A DNA stretch of 64,000 bases from Trichobilharzia regenti (lineage: Eukaryota; Platyhelminthes; Trematoda; Strigeidida; Schistosomatidae): positions 149,311,632-149,375,631 of the forward strand of contig OX235270.1 of NCBI GenBank assembly GCA_944472135.2. The letters run 5' to 3'. Positions 1-11,160 of this stretch are shown one piece after another. Position 1 is the first letter of the stretch; the number at the start of each line of letters is the position of its first letter. The notes under the pieces are model-generated. The model was given only the letters and a program-made list of their open reading frames with translations. It was not told the DNA's origin and did no database searches. Position numbers and translations under genes: made by a program.

Positions 1-2504
1 ATCTCCCAGAAGTCAGTTGGTTAACTAGTTCCGGCCCCCAAAGCTTCGACGAATTACTTGCCACTACTGACCGTTATGGATGGCAACAACACGTCCAGAC
101 ACCTACTCGTGGTGACAACATGTTAGATCTTGTTTTTTGTCATGACACAATCCCAGTCTCCACCTAATGGTACTCTGCTCTCTGCCCTTCTCACCACTAA
201 ATACAGTAAACAAACAAGACTCAGGAAGCACAATATGTCGTAGTTACAAATATACAGACTGGGGATTAGTCCAAGAACTTATTCGACGCTGTCAATGGGA
301 TGACTATTTTACCACTGACTCCCTGGAGGCCATAGTAACCCTGTTTTACAGAAATGTTACCCTTTGTCTAGATACAGTTGCTCCAAAGAAAATAGTGAAA
401 TTAAGTAGACACCGAGCTGAATATAATTCAAGGGTACACCGCAATAAGTTGAGGAAGTTGAAGAAACGGTACAATTCCACTAAGGATATATCACTATTGC
501 TCTCAATCCACGAGTCTCTTGAATCTATCAAGCACCTACGCTCTCAAAAGGACCTCGACGAAGAGTTAACGGCACTTGAAAGTACCTTCAAAGTTTATAA
601 CTTAACGGCACTTCTTTAAAAACGAATGCATTCGGCGAGGGAAATCCCCTACTTACTTCACGACAAAGTAATCTACAATGAGCCTGCCACTATCTGTGAA
701 CTCTTCAGTGATTGGTTTGCAAAATTTAGTTTAGAAACACATATGCCTGGTGGAACCGCCCCCTTACTAGCTCTTCCATCGAAAGCACTGTGTTCACTAA
801 TCAGTTAATAGTACAAGCAATAAAAAGCCTCAAACCCTCCACTAGTACGGGACCGGATGGCCTCGCTTCGATAATTTTCAAAAACAGTGGGTGTGATATG
901 CCCCGGTTACTTCTTAAATTCTTCTCAATATCTATGGACACTGGCACTTACCCTAGTGAGTGGAAAACTAGCTTCATAATTCCACACTACAAATCTGGTG
1001 ATAAGGCAAACGTCCGTAATTACAGACCCATAAATATAACCCCAGTTATCTCACGAATTATGGAGAAAGTTGTAAAAGATCAATTGTCAGACTACCTACT
1101 TAGGGAAGATCTTGTTACAAGGTCTCAACATGGATTTCTCAAAAATAGATCCTGCGTTACTTGCCACTTCGACTTTTTCAACTGCATCACTAGTGGTTGC
1201 GAAGCACGTAAGCTAGTCGTTGTTCTCTACTTCGATATATCTAGGGCATTTGACATGGTATCTCACAGTATTCTCTTTGAGAAGCTGTACTCTTGTGGAA
1301 TTCGCAAGCCATTACTGAACTGGTTAAAATCATTTCTTAGCAACAGGGTACAAATAACCAAAGTTGGATCTGTATTGTCTCATCCTTCGACAGAGTCTCA
1401 CATAGTCTGCTAGTCGGCAGGCTATGCTCACTAGGGATACGCAACCCCCTCTATAATTGGATAAAATCATTTCTCTATGACAGGAATCAGACAACTAAAG
1501 TTGGCTCAATGACCTCCAGATCTAGACCAATCAGCAGTGGCGTCATCCAGGGGAGTGTATTGGGACCCCTTCTTTTCATTACATACATAAACAGTATATG
1601 TGAATATTTTAGTATAGGCAAGTCAATACTGTATGCAGATGACTTGAAGGTGACATATACCTGCACAAATACAGATATCGGCCCAACTATGAACTCCATA
1701 CATGAAGAATTAGCAAAAATGGATTTATGGTGTGACACCTGGCGACTAGAGTTTAATGTTGAAAAGTGTGGATGGCTCTGCATAGGCTGTTCCAACCTTG
1801 AACTCAACCTAACAATTCAGGGCCACAAAATCCCCAGACTCAAATCCGTACTAGACCTAAGACTGAAATATTCACACAATCTATCATTTTCAGAGCATAT
1901 CTCGAATCAAGTGTCGAAATCCCGAAGGCTTATTGGTTTCCTACTCAGGAACTTCTACAGAAGCGAATCGAGAATACTACTGTACAAGGTTTGTGTGCGC
2001 CCACTCCTAGATTACGGTTCATTCATATTTAGTAGTACACGCATAGAAGACAAACTGAAAGTAGAAGGAGTACAGAGGTACTTCACGCGAAAAGTACTCG
2101 GAACCGATAACGGCACAAACTACTCTACCAGATGTGAAATCCTGGTACTAGAAACATTATGGTTAAGGTGACTGCGATTAAATCTGGTACTCTTCTATAA
2201 GCTTCTTAACCAAATAAAGTATATCCCTGCTAACTATACTGGGTTCTCAGGTAACACAGGATACAACCTTAGACACACTAAAGGTACAGTGGCTATAAAA
2301 CCGTGTAAAACAGCCACCAGGCAAAAGTTTTTCTTGTTTAGATATGCCCAAATATGGAACAAACTACCTGAGAAAATACGACTAGCAAGCACATTGGCCT
2401 CCTTTGAAAAAGCACTTAATGACACACTAAGTGAGTTCGTGATTGATACCAGTGGTAATTCCCATGTAAGAGTTTCAGAAATCATAGGCCCATTTAATGT
2501 ATGA
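1..2504 (+). pseudogene. CR1-A non-LTR retrotransposon remnant: endonuclease end plus reverse transcriptase, broken
   Basis: Seen: at 1-166 a frame reads into RGDNMLDLVF, the C-terminal part of an apurinic-type endonuclease. After a linker (167-619), 790-1413 carries reverse transcriptase blocks: STGPDGL, then YRPINITPVISRIMEKVV, QHGF and YFDISRAFDMVSHS. The next frame (1389-2171) has GVIQGSVLGPLLF and the catalytic YADDLK, followed by the thumb region. 2289-2504 gives the C-terminus with IWNKLPEKIR. At least four frame changes and several stops make it a pseudogene. Known: this motif order is that of CR1/Jockey-group non-LTR elements, which copy themselves by target-primed reverse transcription. 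The 5' end is outside the window. The C-terminus resembles the copy at 8159-8986 only loosely, so it is probably another subfamily. Confidence 0.85.
1252..1508 (+). repeat. Partial tandem duplication inside the CR1-A reverse transcriptase
   Basis: The stretch 1252-1388 encodes the block from DMVSHSILFEKLYS to KVGSV. At 1389 the sequence restarts with a diverged version of the same block (DRVSHSLLVGRLCS to KVGSM) and then runs on into the GVIQGSVLGPLLF motif. The two versions differ at many codons and the junction shifts the frame by one. This looks like a joint between two related CR1 copies rather than slippage. Confidence 0.75.
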
Positions 2505-3479
2505 ACTCAGAGACTACACCTGTTGTTTGTTTTGCCTCTATTTATAATTGCAGACAAAAAAGAAGCAGTCATGACAATAACACCCATTCAACCAAGAGTC
2601 GATCAAGCTATGTCTACCTGATACAAAGGGTGAACCCTAACCAACATACGAATGAAATATGAGAAAACAAGGTAGAAACTTACCGCAACCCCACATGAAA
2701 AGATGAGTTACTTGAACATCATTTATCAACCAACAACTGGTCTCCTACCCAAAAAGAATACGGCTATGTTTTATCCACAATGGCGAGGAAATACATAAAT
2801 CCACAGCTGCTGTTGTAAACACTCAGTGGGGTAGAAGCCAACAAATTAATCCTTTCAAAGCATGTGTATACTTCAAATGGCACGGAGACTCTGTAGAATA
2901 TGTCATAATCCAAATCACTGCCTATACAGCGCCAATAAACCTGGATATCTATGATATAACGAAAACATGCTGAAAGCTGCATCTCAGATCAAGTTGATTC
3001 ATTCGATGGTAATGATCTGCTCCTGCATGCCTTATTCGACATATTGAATGGAATGGTCCGCGGTTATTCTGATACCAGATCGAAAAGAATAAAAAATTCA
3101 CCGGTTGCTGAATCAAAAGTACTTCTCTGCATGCTTAACTGTATTCTAACTGCTATGATTAGTTCCAAACCTTTTATTTCATAATCAGTCAAATTCCAGG
3201 AACAATCCAATTCTACCGTTTGAAGACGCTGGCGAACATGCTGTAAATGAGTATTCATGATCTAAAATGAAGAAGCAACTGGTTTTCAAACAGTATTTCA
3301 ACATTTTACTCAACTTACGAGTACAGTCCGCCATGCAGACAAAAAAAAAACAAATGGAGAATTCTGGAATCGATCTCGGCACCATTTGATGCAGTAAAAC
3401 AACCCAACATGACCTCATCTAGTTTTCGCCTCCACGATCAAATTTCTTTCCTGTTATGAAACTACGATAAGACTGCTGA
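2505..3479. other. AT-rich stretch without a recognised gene; weak minus-strand exon candidates
   Basis: This follows the stop of the CR1-A frame and may be 3' UTR of that subfamily. On the minus strand, 3258-3064 is an open frame preceded by an acceptor-like ttcttcattttag and containing a possible donor (gtatcag). A second open frame lies at 2982-2764. Neither product resembles a family I know. They could be exons of an unknown gene or chance open frames. Confidence 0.25.
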
Positions 3480-4024
3480 AAAATGGAATAAATATATCAC
3501 TGATCTCAACATAATACATCAATAATCTTTAAGCCAAGGGTGTTGTTCACAACAAAGTTATATAGGAGAATTGACTTCAAGCTTTATTTTTCCCAGATAT
3601 CTGTATTACATTCATCTGATGTCTGGGTTTTTTGTTAATGTGAAGACAATATCTCTATATCTCTTTATGTGCAACACAAACATGCTTTATAGCAGACTTT
3701 TCCGACTGACTCTAATGACAGAAAGAACAACCAAACTGTAAATCATTTATACATCAAACATGTGTAATTTATATAATAACTTATCCATGCCTGTACAATA
3801 GGTATGTTCCTGCATAAACAGGAAGGAATATATAATTATTATTAAAACAATATTCATGCATGCCCATACAATTGGTGTACCCTACATAGCTAGGGAAATT
3901 GTACCTTATTATATTATCTTTACTAAATATGCTTATTAATATTATGTGTAACTTACCGAATTGATGATGCCTGTAAACCGGCGTCCCTCATGTAAAAAAT
4001 GAGAATATATATTATTACTATTAT
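3480..4024 (+). mobile_element. CR1-A 3' UTR end with (ATT)n tail
   Basis: Homologous by eye to 9470-9875, 18490-18960 and 57040-57870. Shared blocks include acttcaagctttatttttcc, ttgttaatgtgaagacaata and gatgatgcctgtaaaccggc, and all copies end in atgagaata followed by ATT repeats. This is the 3' terminus of a CR1-A element. It directly abuts the RT fragment of another CR1-A copy at 4025. Confidence 0.7.
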
Positions 4025-4089
4025 CCTAGGCAGATCTCAAGTGGGGTTGTGCAAGGTAGTGTCCTAGGTCCACTTTTATTCACAGTCAA

Positions 4090-4446
4090 TGTCTATCTCG
4101 TCTCATAAACCGTTAATGCCCAGCTCTCGCTACGCTCGGGCCCACGCTGTTCCTTTGAGTTTCAGAAACGCTTAGTAATAACGGACGCAAAAACCAAAAC
4201 ACCGATCTGCTGCTTGTTATTTCTTTATTGTTACACCAACATATAAAAGGAATAAACGAACTAAGGTCTGTAAACAAATATTACAATAATAAATCTTTCT
4301 ATTACTTCTGACGATGTTTCACTCTTCTTTCTGAACAGCGACCGATGAGACGATGACTGTCGTATTGATGCCTCCGCGAAAATTGGGGAAGTTGATTTTG
4401 AGCAAACAACCAAGAATTGATCGTTCAATCTTCAACTCCATTGACA
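4090..4446 (-). repeat. BEL/Pao 3' LTR
   Basis: On the minus strand it starts tgtcaatggagttgaagatt and ends gacgagatagaca, i.e. TG...CA termini. It contains aacaataaagaaataac, a possible polyadenylation signal. It pairs with 7697-8053 over its whole length. Confidence 0.92.
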
Positions 4447-5151
4447 CTCCCCGGCAAAAAAGGGATCCAACCCTTTTTTCCTTCACGACCAATGCACGTT
4501 GACTTGGATGCCATTGCGAGAACCTGGGTCACACGGACAGAGCTGAAATGGAAAACAAACAGAAAAGCCAACACACCACAAGCATACCCACAGCACAATC
4601 TCACACATCAATGACGACCTGCGCCTCCAGACAGAGACCTCCTCTTGACATCTTGCAACACAATCGCCATTTGCTAGAATGACTCTTGCAGAATGCAAAG
4701 TGACCATGGCAGGACCTCACGATACTCTACGCACATCCTCTTAATTACTCACTACCAATTACCACTGAAATCGCTTGTCACTCATTCTGCCTCAGTTCTA
4801 GTAGCGGTGACGCATGCGAGCCTCAGTCGTTTACACTCTTTCTCCCCGGCGTGTCGGACCGCAGCTAACAATTATCTCCGTGTGCATTTCATTCTCAGCA
4901 ATAGCCTAGCCTCCCCGGCGTATACGACCCATCTGCTGTCCTTAACATCAATCAATTCATTCACGGATGTAGAAGACTAGAAACAACTTCAGAAGTAATC
5001 ACGACGAAAATTTTAACAAAATTATGCAATAACAACAAGATACGAAAACAACAAGTAAACACAATGAATCCAAAATACACCAATTGATATGACACACCAC
5101 ACGTATATACAAATAGTACAAACAACCTCGCCGATCATGTCTTGGTGGAAT
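4447..5151 (-). other. BEL/Pao interior, 3' non-coding part
   Basis: Lies between the 3' LTR and the tandem repeats. It is closely similar to 12724-13418, where a second BEL remnant lies. It includes a short inverted run (aaaaaagggatcc...cccttttttc) near 4456-4482. Small open frames occur, but none match a known protein. Probably 3' untranslated or degenerate pol sequence. Confidence 0.55.
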
Positions 5152-5600
5152 TCCTTTGAAGAATTGCAGGACTTACACCAGTACGCCTACAACCCCTCTC
5201 AGGTTGACGATTGTAAGTTGTGGAATGTCCGGACACAAACAAGATTAACCAACAATTACATCAATTGGAACTCACACAACTATTTAACACAAACATATGT
5301 ACAATCAACACATCAAATGTTGTGGATTCTGGCACGACAAACTACCCTTGAAGAACTGTAGGACTTACAGCAGTACGCCTACATTCCTTCTCAGGTTGAC
5401 GATTGAAGTGGAAGTCGTCCGGACACAAACAGAATTACCAACAGCTAGATGACAGATGATATCAATTCAGTATATACAATATGAACATATGTACAAGATC
5501 ATACACCAAGCACATTGGACTGCTCATTGATGCGCTACCCTTTGAAGAATTGTAGGACTTACAGCAGTACGCCTACAACCCTTCTCAGGTTGACGCCCTA
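5152..5600. repeat. Tandem repeat, about 193 bp period, three units (last partial)
   Basis: The unit core (cagtacgcctacaac or cattccttctcaggttgac) recurs starting at 5152, 5345 and 5537, spacings of 193 and 192 bp. Related single units lie at 13419 and 14566 in the second BEL remnant, so the array belongs to the element, not to the host locus. Confidence 0.8.
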
Positions 5601-6170
5601 GGTTGGAAAATCGTCGCAGAGTTCATTTGCTAACTTCCTTCTATCAGCTATATCCTCAAATCTGAACGGCAACACGCCCATGTCATTGTATCGTAGAATA
5701 TAGATGACCAACAAACACACGACATATCTCATCAACCAAGCGTAGAAACAGAGTAATTTACACCAAAGATAATAACATTCAAATAGTAACTTGAAACTAG
5801 AAATGCCTTTATTCGTGCAAGTCAATTTAACAATAACTCTCTCCTTTACACTTGGCTTATCCACACTAAACTGACCATTGATATTCGTCCTTTCAAACGA
5901 ACTGATACTACCATAGTCATTGCACAAGATACTTGAGTTGATGGGTGTCTGTTTCATTGTGGATGACAGCACCAACGATGACTGAGTGACACAAGGTGAT
6001 GAACTTAGCGGTGGATCAGAAGCTGTTCTTGTTCGGCTCTCAGATAGTTGTCCAACTGCAAGATTACCACCACTGCTGTCTTTCACTACTAGTTCGGGTT
6101 TAGCACTATCATCTGATGATAGGTGGGCTACACGCTGATCAATTACACTGACTGTCTCACAAGTATGCAC
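5598..6170 (-). pseudogene. BEL/Pao downstream frame of unknown function (190 aa)
   Basis: The frame overlaps the end of the gag-like frame by 28 bp in another register. Residues about 1-110 are rich in S and T. A hydrophobic stretch near residues 130-160 (YVVCLLVIYIL) could be a membrane segment, and the end reads RFEDIADRRKLANELCDDFP. No protease, RT or integrase motif is visible. It may be the two ends of pol joined by deletion, or a lineage-specific product. I do not recognise it. Confidence 0.4.
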
Positions 6171-7552
6171 ACCTTTGGAACTGCATCTGCGTTCAATTCT
6201 ACTTCACGTTGTAGTTGTACAGAACCTTTATTTAACTTAGCAGTAGTAGGCATATCCCTCATCTCATCATGATCAACCAAAGACAACTGTGAAGTATCAT
6301 GATCATTATCACGAATATTCACTTTACCGTCAACTTCATCATTTTCAAACTCTTTAATAACAGAAGTAGACAATTTTGGTTCCTCCTCAAAAATCATTAA
6401 AGGTTTTATATGTTCACTCTGACTAGTTATACTTTGTAAACTTTTGGAGTCAGAACTCCACTCTGAAGCAGTAACTCTATTCTGTGACACTCTATTCAAC
6501 AACGGCTTACCAGTTGCAACTACAGACTTCTTCACCACACCGTTATCGTCACACAATTCGGAGTCAGGCCTGGAGTTTACATTTAGCTTATCACTGAACT
6601 TGCTCACTGGTTCACAGTTCACTTCTGTATGCACCTCTTGCAAACGTGTAAAACACAACCGTGTTTGTCTTGCATCTTGTAACTTATCTGTTGAGGATGT
6701 ACTACGAAACCTGTTACACTCACTAGGTCTATATGCATTACTAGACATCATGGAGCCTTCTCGATATCCACCTCTCTGAGGCCTACTCGTCATCAATGAT
6801 TGCATTTTGCTCTCAGACTGCTCTATTCTAGGGGTGAGATGTAATAGACTGGCGAACTTGCTCATAGATTGATTGACGCTATCTTTTACCAGTTTCAGGA
6901 TATCATCAAACTTTGGCTCGATACCCTCATCCTCCATACGGGAGCTTATCTTCACCCACTTCCTTTGCAGTCGAGTAGGTAGACGTCTTGCTATTACTTC
7001 TAGTATAAAACTCGAGTTGAGGTCACTCATTCGATTCATCGAAATCATTCCATTCTTGTAAATTAGCAAATTATCCAAAAACTCAGTGAGTGCCTGGGAG
7101 TCATCCTGTAATTGACCACCATTACCCTTAACAGCCTCGAATAATTTCCCTGCAATCATCGAAGGTCTTCCAAACCTTTGACGTAATATGCTCATAGCCT
7201 CATCATAGCCCTCTTTTGGCTTCATAAACTTACAACACTGTATAGCTCTTGAAGCATCTCCAGTGCAATATCTCATCAAATACATTAACTTCAATTCATC
7301 ATTTAATAAAAAACCACTCAGCATGATCTCAAACTCCTTTACAAATTGTAAATAATCAGCCGGGTTTCCATCAAAACACCGTGGTTCAAATTTAGGGAGT
7401 TTGATGTTCCTATTATCCCTGAACGGCGAAACAGTAACATCAACCATGTCATGCTTAACATCAGACACATCGTTACAATTAACAGACAAGTCACCATGAC
7501 TTACTTTCCTGTTTGCATCCAAGACACTCTGTCCCTTCTTTGACCCAGGCAT
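6143..7552 (-). CDS. BEL/Pao gag-like protein (469 aa)
   Basis: Starts 144 bp inside the 5' LTR and is open for 469 codons. Residues about 50-230 carry the features of the BEL/Pao gag region (DUF1759-like): LPKFEPRCFDGNPADYLQF, then ELKLMYLMRYCTGDASRAI, and a helical tail with RLPTRLQRKWVKI. The C-terminal 230 residues are polar and low in complexity, and no intact CCHC zinc knuckle is seen. Known: Gag packages the element RNA in a cytoplasmic particle. Here pol is missing downstream, so the protein could only serve in trans. The start is the first ATG of the frame; an upstream in-frame start in the leader is not evident. Confidence 0.8.
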   Translation of the reverse strand: MPGSKKGQSVLDANRKVSHGDLSVNCNDVSDVKHDMVDVTVSPFRDNRNIKLPKFEPRCFDGNPADYLQFVKEFEIMLSGFLLNDELKLMYLMRYCTGDASRAIQCCKFMKPKEGYDEAMSILRQRFGRPSMIAGKLFEAVKGNGGQLQDDSQALTEFLDNLLIYKNGMISMNRMSDLNSSFILEVIARRLPTRLQRKWVKISSRMEDEGIEPKFDDILKLVKDSVNQSMSKFASLLHLTPRIEQSESKMQSLMTSRPQRGGYREGSMMSSNAYRPSECNRFRSTSSTDKLQDARQTRLCFTRLQEVHTEVNCEPVSKFSDKLNVNSRPDSELCDDNGVVKKSVVATGKPLLNRVSQNRVTASEWSSDSKSLQSITSQSEHIKPLMIFEEEPKLSTSVIKEFENDEVDGKVNIRDNDHDTSQLSLVDHDEMRDMPTTAKLNKGSVQLQREVELNADAVPKVCILVRQSV

Positions 7553-7696
7553 TGTTGAACTTGACCCAATTCCAAAAGCGTTCCAGATATTGCTTGTTCA
7601 AAGAGGACTTGACCGGCACCAGGAAAAATGAACGGCGACTATCCAAACTTTCACCAACTGTTTGAATCCGCCAGATCTGTTTCTATCGTCAGAAAC

Positions 7697-8053
7697 TGTC
7701 AATCTCGTCTCATAAACCGTTAATGCCCAGCTCTCGCTACGCTCGGGCCCACGCTGTTCCTTTGAGTTTCAGAAACGCTTAGTAATAACGGACGCAAAAA
7801 CCAAAACACCGATCTGCTGCTTGTTATTTCTTTATTGTTACACCAACATATAAAAGGAATAAACGAACTAAGGTCTGTAAACAAATATTACAATAATAAA
7901 TCTTTCTATTACTTCTGACGATGTTTCAGTCTTCTTTCTGAACAGCGACCGATGAGACGATGACTGTCGTATTGATGCCTCCGCGAAAATTGGGGAAGTT
8001 GATTTTAAGCAAACAACCAAGAATTGATCGTTCAATCTTCAACTCCATTGACA
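7697..8053 (-). repeat. BEL/Pao 5' LTR
   Basis: 357 bp, TG...CA ends on the minus strand, nearly identical to 4090-4446. It should hold the promoter and the polyadenylation signal. Directly downstream on the minus strand the leader reads gtttctgacgatag. A tggcggattcaaa stretch 23 nt in might be a displaced tRNA primer site, but I cannot assign the tRNA. Confidence 0.92.
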
Positions 8054-8986
8054 GTCTACATTAGCAGCATTTGCAAGTGGTTCACCTCAGGTTAACCATT
8101 CCTATATGCTGACGACCTCAAAGTCGTCTACTCCTGCTACACTCATGAATTAAGCGTTATGGTTGCTAAAATACATCTTGAACTAAGTAGTCTCTCAACA
8201 TGGTGTGCTAAATCCTGTCTAAACTTTAACATTGACAAATGCGGCTGGATTTGTATCGGAAACAGTAACCTTGATCTAACTCTTGAAATAAATGGGCGAA
8301 AACTAGCTAAGCTCAACTCAGTCGTAGATCTCGGTATTAGATACTCTAGTAACCTAACGTTCGCTGAACAGACTGATTACGCCAGACGTAAAACACGAAG
8401 GCTGATAGGATGCATAACACGCAATTTCTTTTGTTGTGAAGCTAGGGTTTTATTATACAAAGTATGTGTCCGACCTATCCTAGAATACTGCCCGTTTATT
8501 CTTAGCGGACTCAGACAAAATTACAAACTTAAATTAGAGGGAGTGCAACGGCAGTTTACCTCAAGAACTCTTGGTTTAGAAAGTGGTCTGGAATACTATG
8601 AGCGATGCGAAAGACTAAGATTAGAATCCCTCTGGAAAAGACATCTTAAGTTAAACCTTATCTTTTACTACAAGTTAACTAATCTTCTCTTGCATTCCTC
8701 CGAGCCAATAACTAAACCTACCACTGTCACCAGTTACAATCTTAGAAATCATCACAACCTAGCTGCTATAGAGCACTGTCAGACTTACGTGCGTTACAAC
8801 TTCTTCTTAAATAAGTTTTCAGTCATTTGGAATAGACTACCAGCTAATGTGCGCGATGCAAACACACTTCCAGTGCTCGTCTCCTCAGTCACCAGACTGC
8901 TCAAAGATGACAATGCACTTTTGCGCCTGACTCTTACATCTTCTTTTTCACCCTACATAGATATTTTAAGTTCGTTAAACGTATAA
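8054..8986 (+). pseudogene. CR1-A reverse transcriptase, active site to C-terminus
   Basis: 8054-8158 reads VYISSICKWF, stop, then YADDLKVVYSC, so one in-frame stop precedes the catalytic block. 8159-8986 is an uninterrupted 275-codon C-terminal segment with NIDKCGWICIG, the thumb motif LLYKVCVRPILEYCPF, LKLEGVQR, and the ending IWNRLPANVR...SLNV. The same ending is found in 55414-55725. Function lost because of truncation and the stop. Confidence 0.85.
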
Positions 8987-9875
8987 GTTACAACAAACTA
9001 CAATTACAAATTCCAATATTATTGGAACTAGATGATAAACATTTCTACACAGGACAGTAATATTAGCTCACATATAATATAAAAGTTATCATAACGGGAC
9101 TAGTTAGTTAGCGAACAAAAATAACCATAGTTACTAGACAGAATATATATGCCTGTATTTATTAATCACTCCTTCAGGACTCCTCTTGCTTTCTTTTGCT
9201 TTGCTGTTGTTTGTCTTCTTTTTTGTCTCACCATTTTAGCTTCCATTTGACTTTTTCAATGAGAATGAATAATGTGGATGTTTGACCATTTACAGTGACA
9301 AATGATCTGCAAATATTATTGGTCCCACATCTTTCAGTTGCCTAGTTAATAACGAATTAACTTTCCCCACGACGGAACCTGGATTACATTTGTGGAATAT
9401 ACTCTTATACCAATGGAAAGGTATCAATTTGTAATACAACGTCACGATTCTTTCTTATTACCCAATTTGGATATAAATCAAAAATGAGATTCGGAATAAC
9501 TTCAAGCTTTATTTTTTCCAAAGTATTTGTAATCCACCCGAAACATACTTGGGTATTTTTGTTAATGCGAAGTCAATATTCCTATATTTCATGATGTGCT
9601 TCATTGAATGACTGGTTATCATATTGCTCCAACAAACCAAAGACAGAAACGTCAGCAACCATATAATTTAACCGTAAACCAAATTTATGAAATTTAAATA
9701 ATGCTTATCCATGCATATACATTTGATGTGTCCTGCACAGGTAGGAAAAAATATTTATTTTATCTAACCATTATTATTAAGCATGATTGCTAATCGTATA
9801 TTTAACTTATCTTATTGATGATGCCTGTAAACTGGTGTCTCTTATGTACTAAATGAGAATATATTATTATTATTG
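8987..9875 (+). mobile_element. CR1-A 3' UTR
   Basis: Parallels 55726-57870 block by block: gttacaacaaactacaatta, then cgacggaacctggattaca, acttcaagctttatttttt, and the terminal gatgatgcctgtaaactgg with an ATT tail. No open frame. Confidence 0.75.
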
Positions 9876-10585
9876 TTAAATGAATCGCTTGAGAACTGTT
9901 CATTAAAAGTCAATGAATCCTATCTGCACACTTGGTATTAATGAACAATTATCAAACTTGCCCAAACTCACAACTGTTGTTAAAACTCAGTTATTTCAGT
10001 CCAGCCTGTGAATCAGACATTTTTATAGTCCGATGACACTATTCAGTTGTCCAGGTTGAAGTGGATCAGGAAGGAGTCAAACTCTGGACCGATTGGCTAA
10101 AAGTTGATTGATTTAACCAATAAGCCACCTCTCCAACTGACAAGTGTCCTTCAGAGTAAAAGCAACAGACAGAATAAATGGAATAAGAACCATATCTACC
10201 AATCATATTATCAGACCTGACTGTCAAGTATACTTTTCCTACTTTTTAGTTCACGTTAATCCAATTCAGTAGAATGAAATATGAAAACCAATGTAAATAA
10301 AAAGTTCTGTAAAGAACCAGTTTACTGGTGTTAGCACTCAACTTTTAAACTACATCAGCCTATGTAACTAGATGTGTGATTCCCGGCCAAAAACATGAAA
10401 AATCTGTTAGAATGACTTATTTCTGACTAAGTCAACATCTCTGCGCCTATTTATACAGTAGTTTGTCAGTAAACTAATTGTGCATGCAAATTATGTCACC
10501 GGATGTATCATTCCTATCTGGAGATAATCAATGAAAAATAAAACGAGTCACACAAAGTAGTAACTGACTACCTTTTAATATAGCC
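9876..10585. other. Gene-free stretch with one tRNA-like segment
   Basis: No coding frame or repeat recognised except a tRNA-like minus-strand segment at 10061-10140. AT-rich intergenic DNA or decayed repeats. Confidence 0.4.
10061..10140 (-). other. tRNA-like (Pol III promoter-like) segment
   Basis: On the minus strand a box A-like run (tggcttattggttaaa) is followed about 40 nt on by a box B-like agagtttgactcc. The acceptor and T stems do not pair properly, so this is at best a decayed tRNA-derived sequence, not a working tRNA. Confidence 0.3.
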
Positions 10586-11160
10586 ACAGCTTAGGCTTTT
10601 CTATTGCTATGGGCACTTCGAAGGGCTTCCAAATAACTAGACGAGTCTATGTTCCAAGCTCTTTGTGCGAAAGCTGTCGGGAGTAATCTAGAATAATGCG
10701 TCTGATCGCTGACCCCAAGCCTCAAGAACGAGGTGCACATCTTCGTATGAGTACAAGGGTTTGGAACCAAATTAATCAGTGGGGTCTTACAGCTCCCTTA
10801 TGACAAGAGGATAGAGCATTTAAATCTTTTTTCATTATCATACCGAAGGAGGAGAGGAGAATTAGTCTTGGTACATCATATATTGATGGATGATTTAATG
10901 AATGACCTTATTGAAATTCACTATCCCTCTAGGATACTTTTAAGAGGTCACACAAAATGGCGTGCAAACCGAGGACCAATAGAATATGCGTGAAATTTAG
11001 ACTCACTCTGAGGGGGTCAACGACAGGAACTGCTTGTATGATTCATAGGTAGCAGCTCAGTTGATGAGCGCTTTCAGAGGGAAATTGCAAGGATTAACTC
11101 AGGCAACAAGAGTTTAATGTCCCTTTTGTATGAATATGAACCCACTTTGGTAGTTTGATA
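10586..11160 (+). pseudogene. Non-LTR retrotransposon RT C-terminal remnant
   Basis: Across shifting frames the + strand gives VQGFGTKLISGVLQL, then YDKRIEHLNLFSLSYRRRRG and ELVLVHHILMDDL. This is the tail common to CR1/L2-like RTs (VQR..TK.I...L.Y..RL..L.LF.L..RR.RGDL). Stops and frame breaks are frequent and no active-site block is left. Distinct from CR1-A and CR1-B tails; possibly the same family as 21590-21776. Confidence 0.55.

Larger units (their letters stand above)
4090..8053 (-). mobile_element. BEL/Pao LTR retrotransposon, internally deleted, young
   Basis: Two direct LTRs of equal length (357 bp) bound a 3.25 kb interior. The element reads on the minus strand, so 7697-8053 is the 5' LTR. 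The gag-like frame (7552-6143) is recognisable. I found no reverse transcriptase, RNase H or integrase, so most of pol is missing; full BEL/Pao elements are usually 5-7 kb. About three differences separate the LTRs by eye, implying a recent insertion. The target duplication is gtcta after the right LTR; the left flank reads gtcaa. Movement would need enzymes supplied by an intact relative. Confidence 0.88.
4025..9875 (+). mobile_element. CR1-A copy split by a BEL/Pao element
   Basis: At 4025-4089 the + strand encodes QISSGVVQGSVLGPLLF, the RT block before the active site. The reading resumes exactly at 8054 with VYISSICKWF, a stop, then YADDLK. The 3,964 bp between them is an LTR element on the opposite strand (4090-8053). 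The CR1-A body then runs through its C-terminal frame (8159-8986) and a roughly 0.9 kb 3' UTR ending in (ATT)n near 9875. It is 5' truncated at 4025. Confidence 0.85.

Noticed and set aside
4417..4980. Open frames in the BEL 3' region (and at 12457-12976)
   Set aside because: They lie in repeated non-coding element sequence, differ between copies, and match no family.
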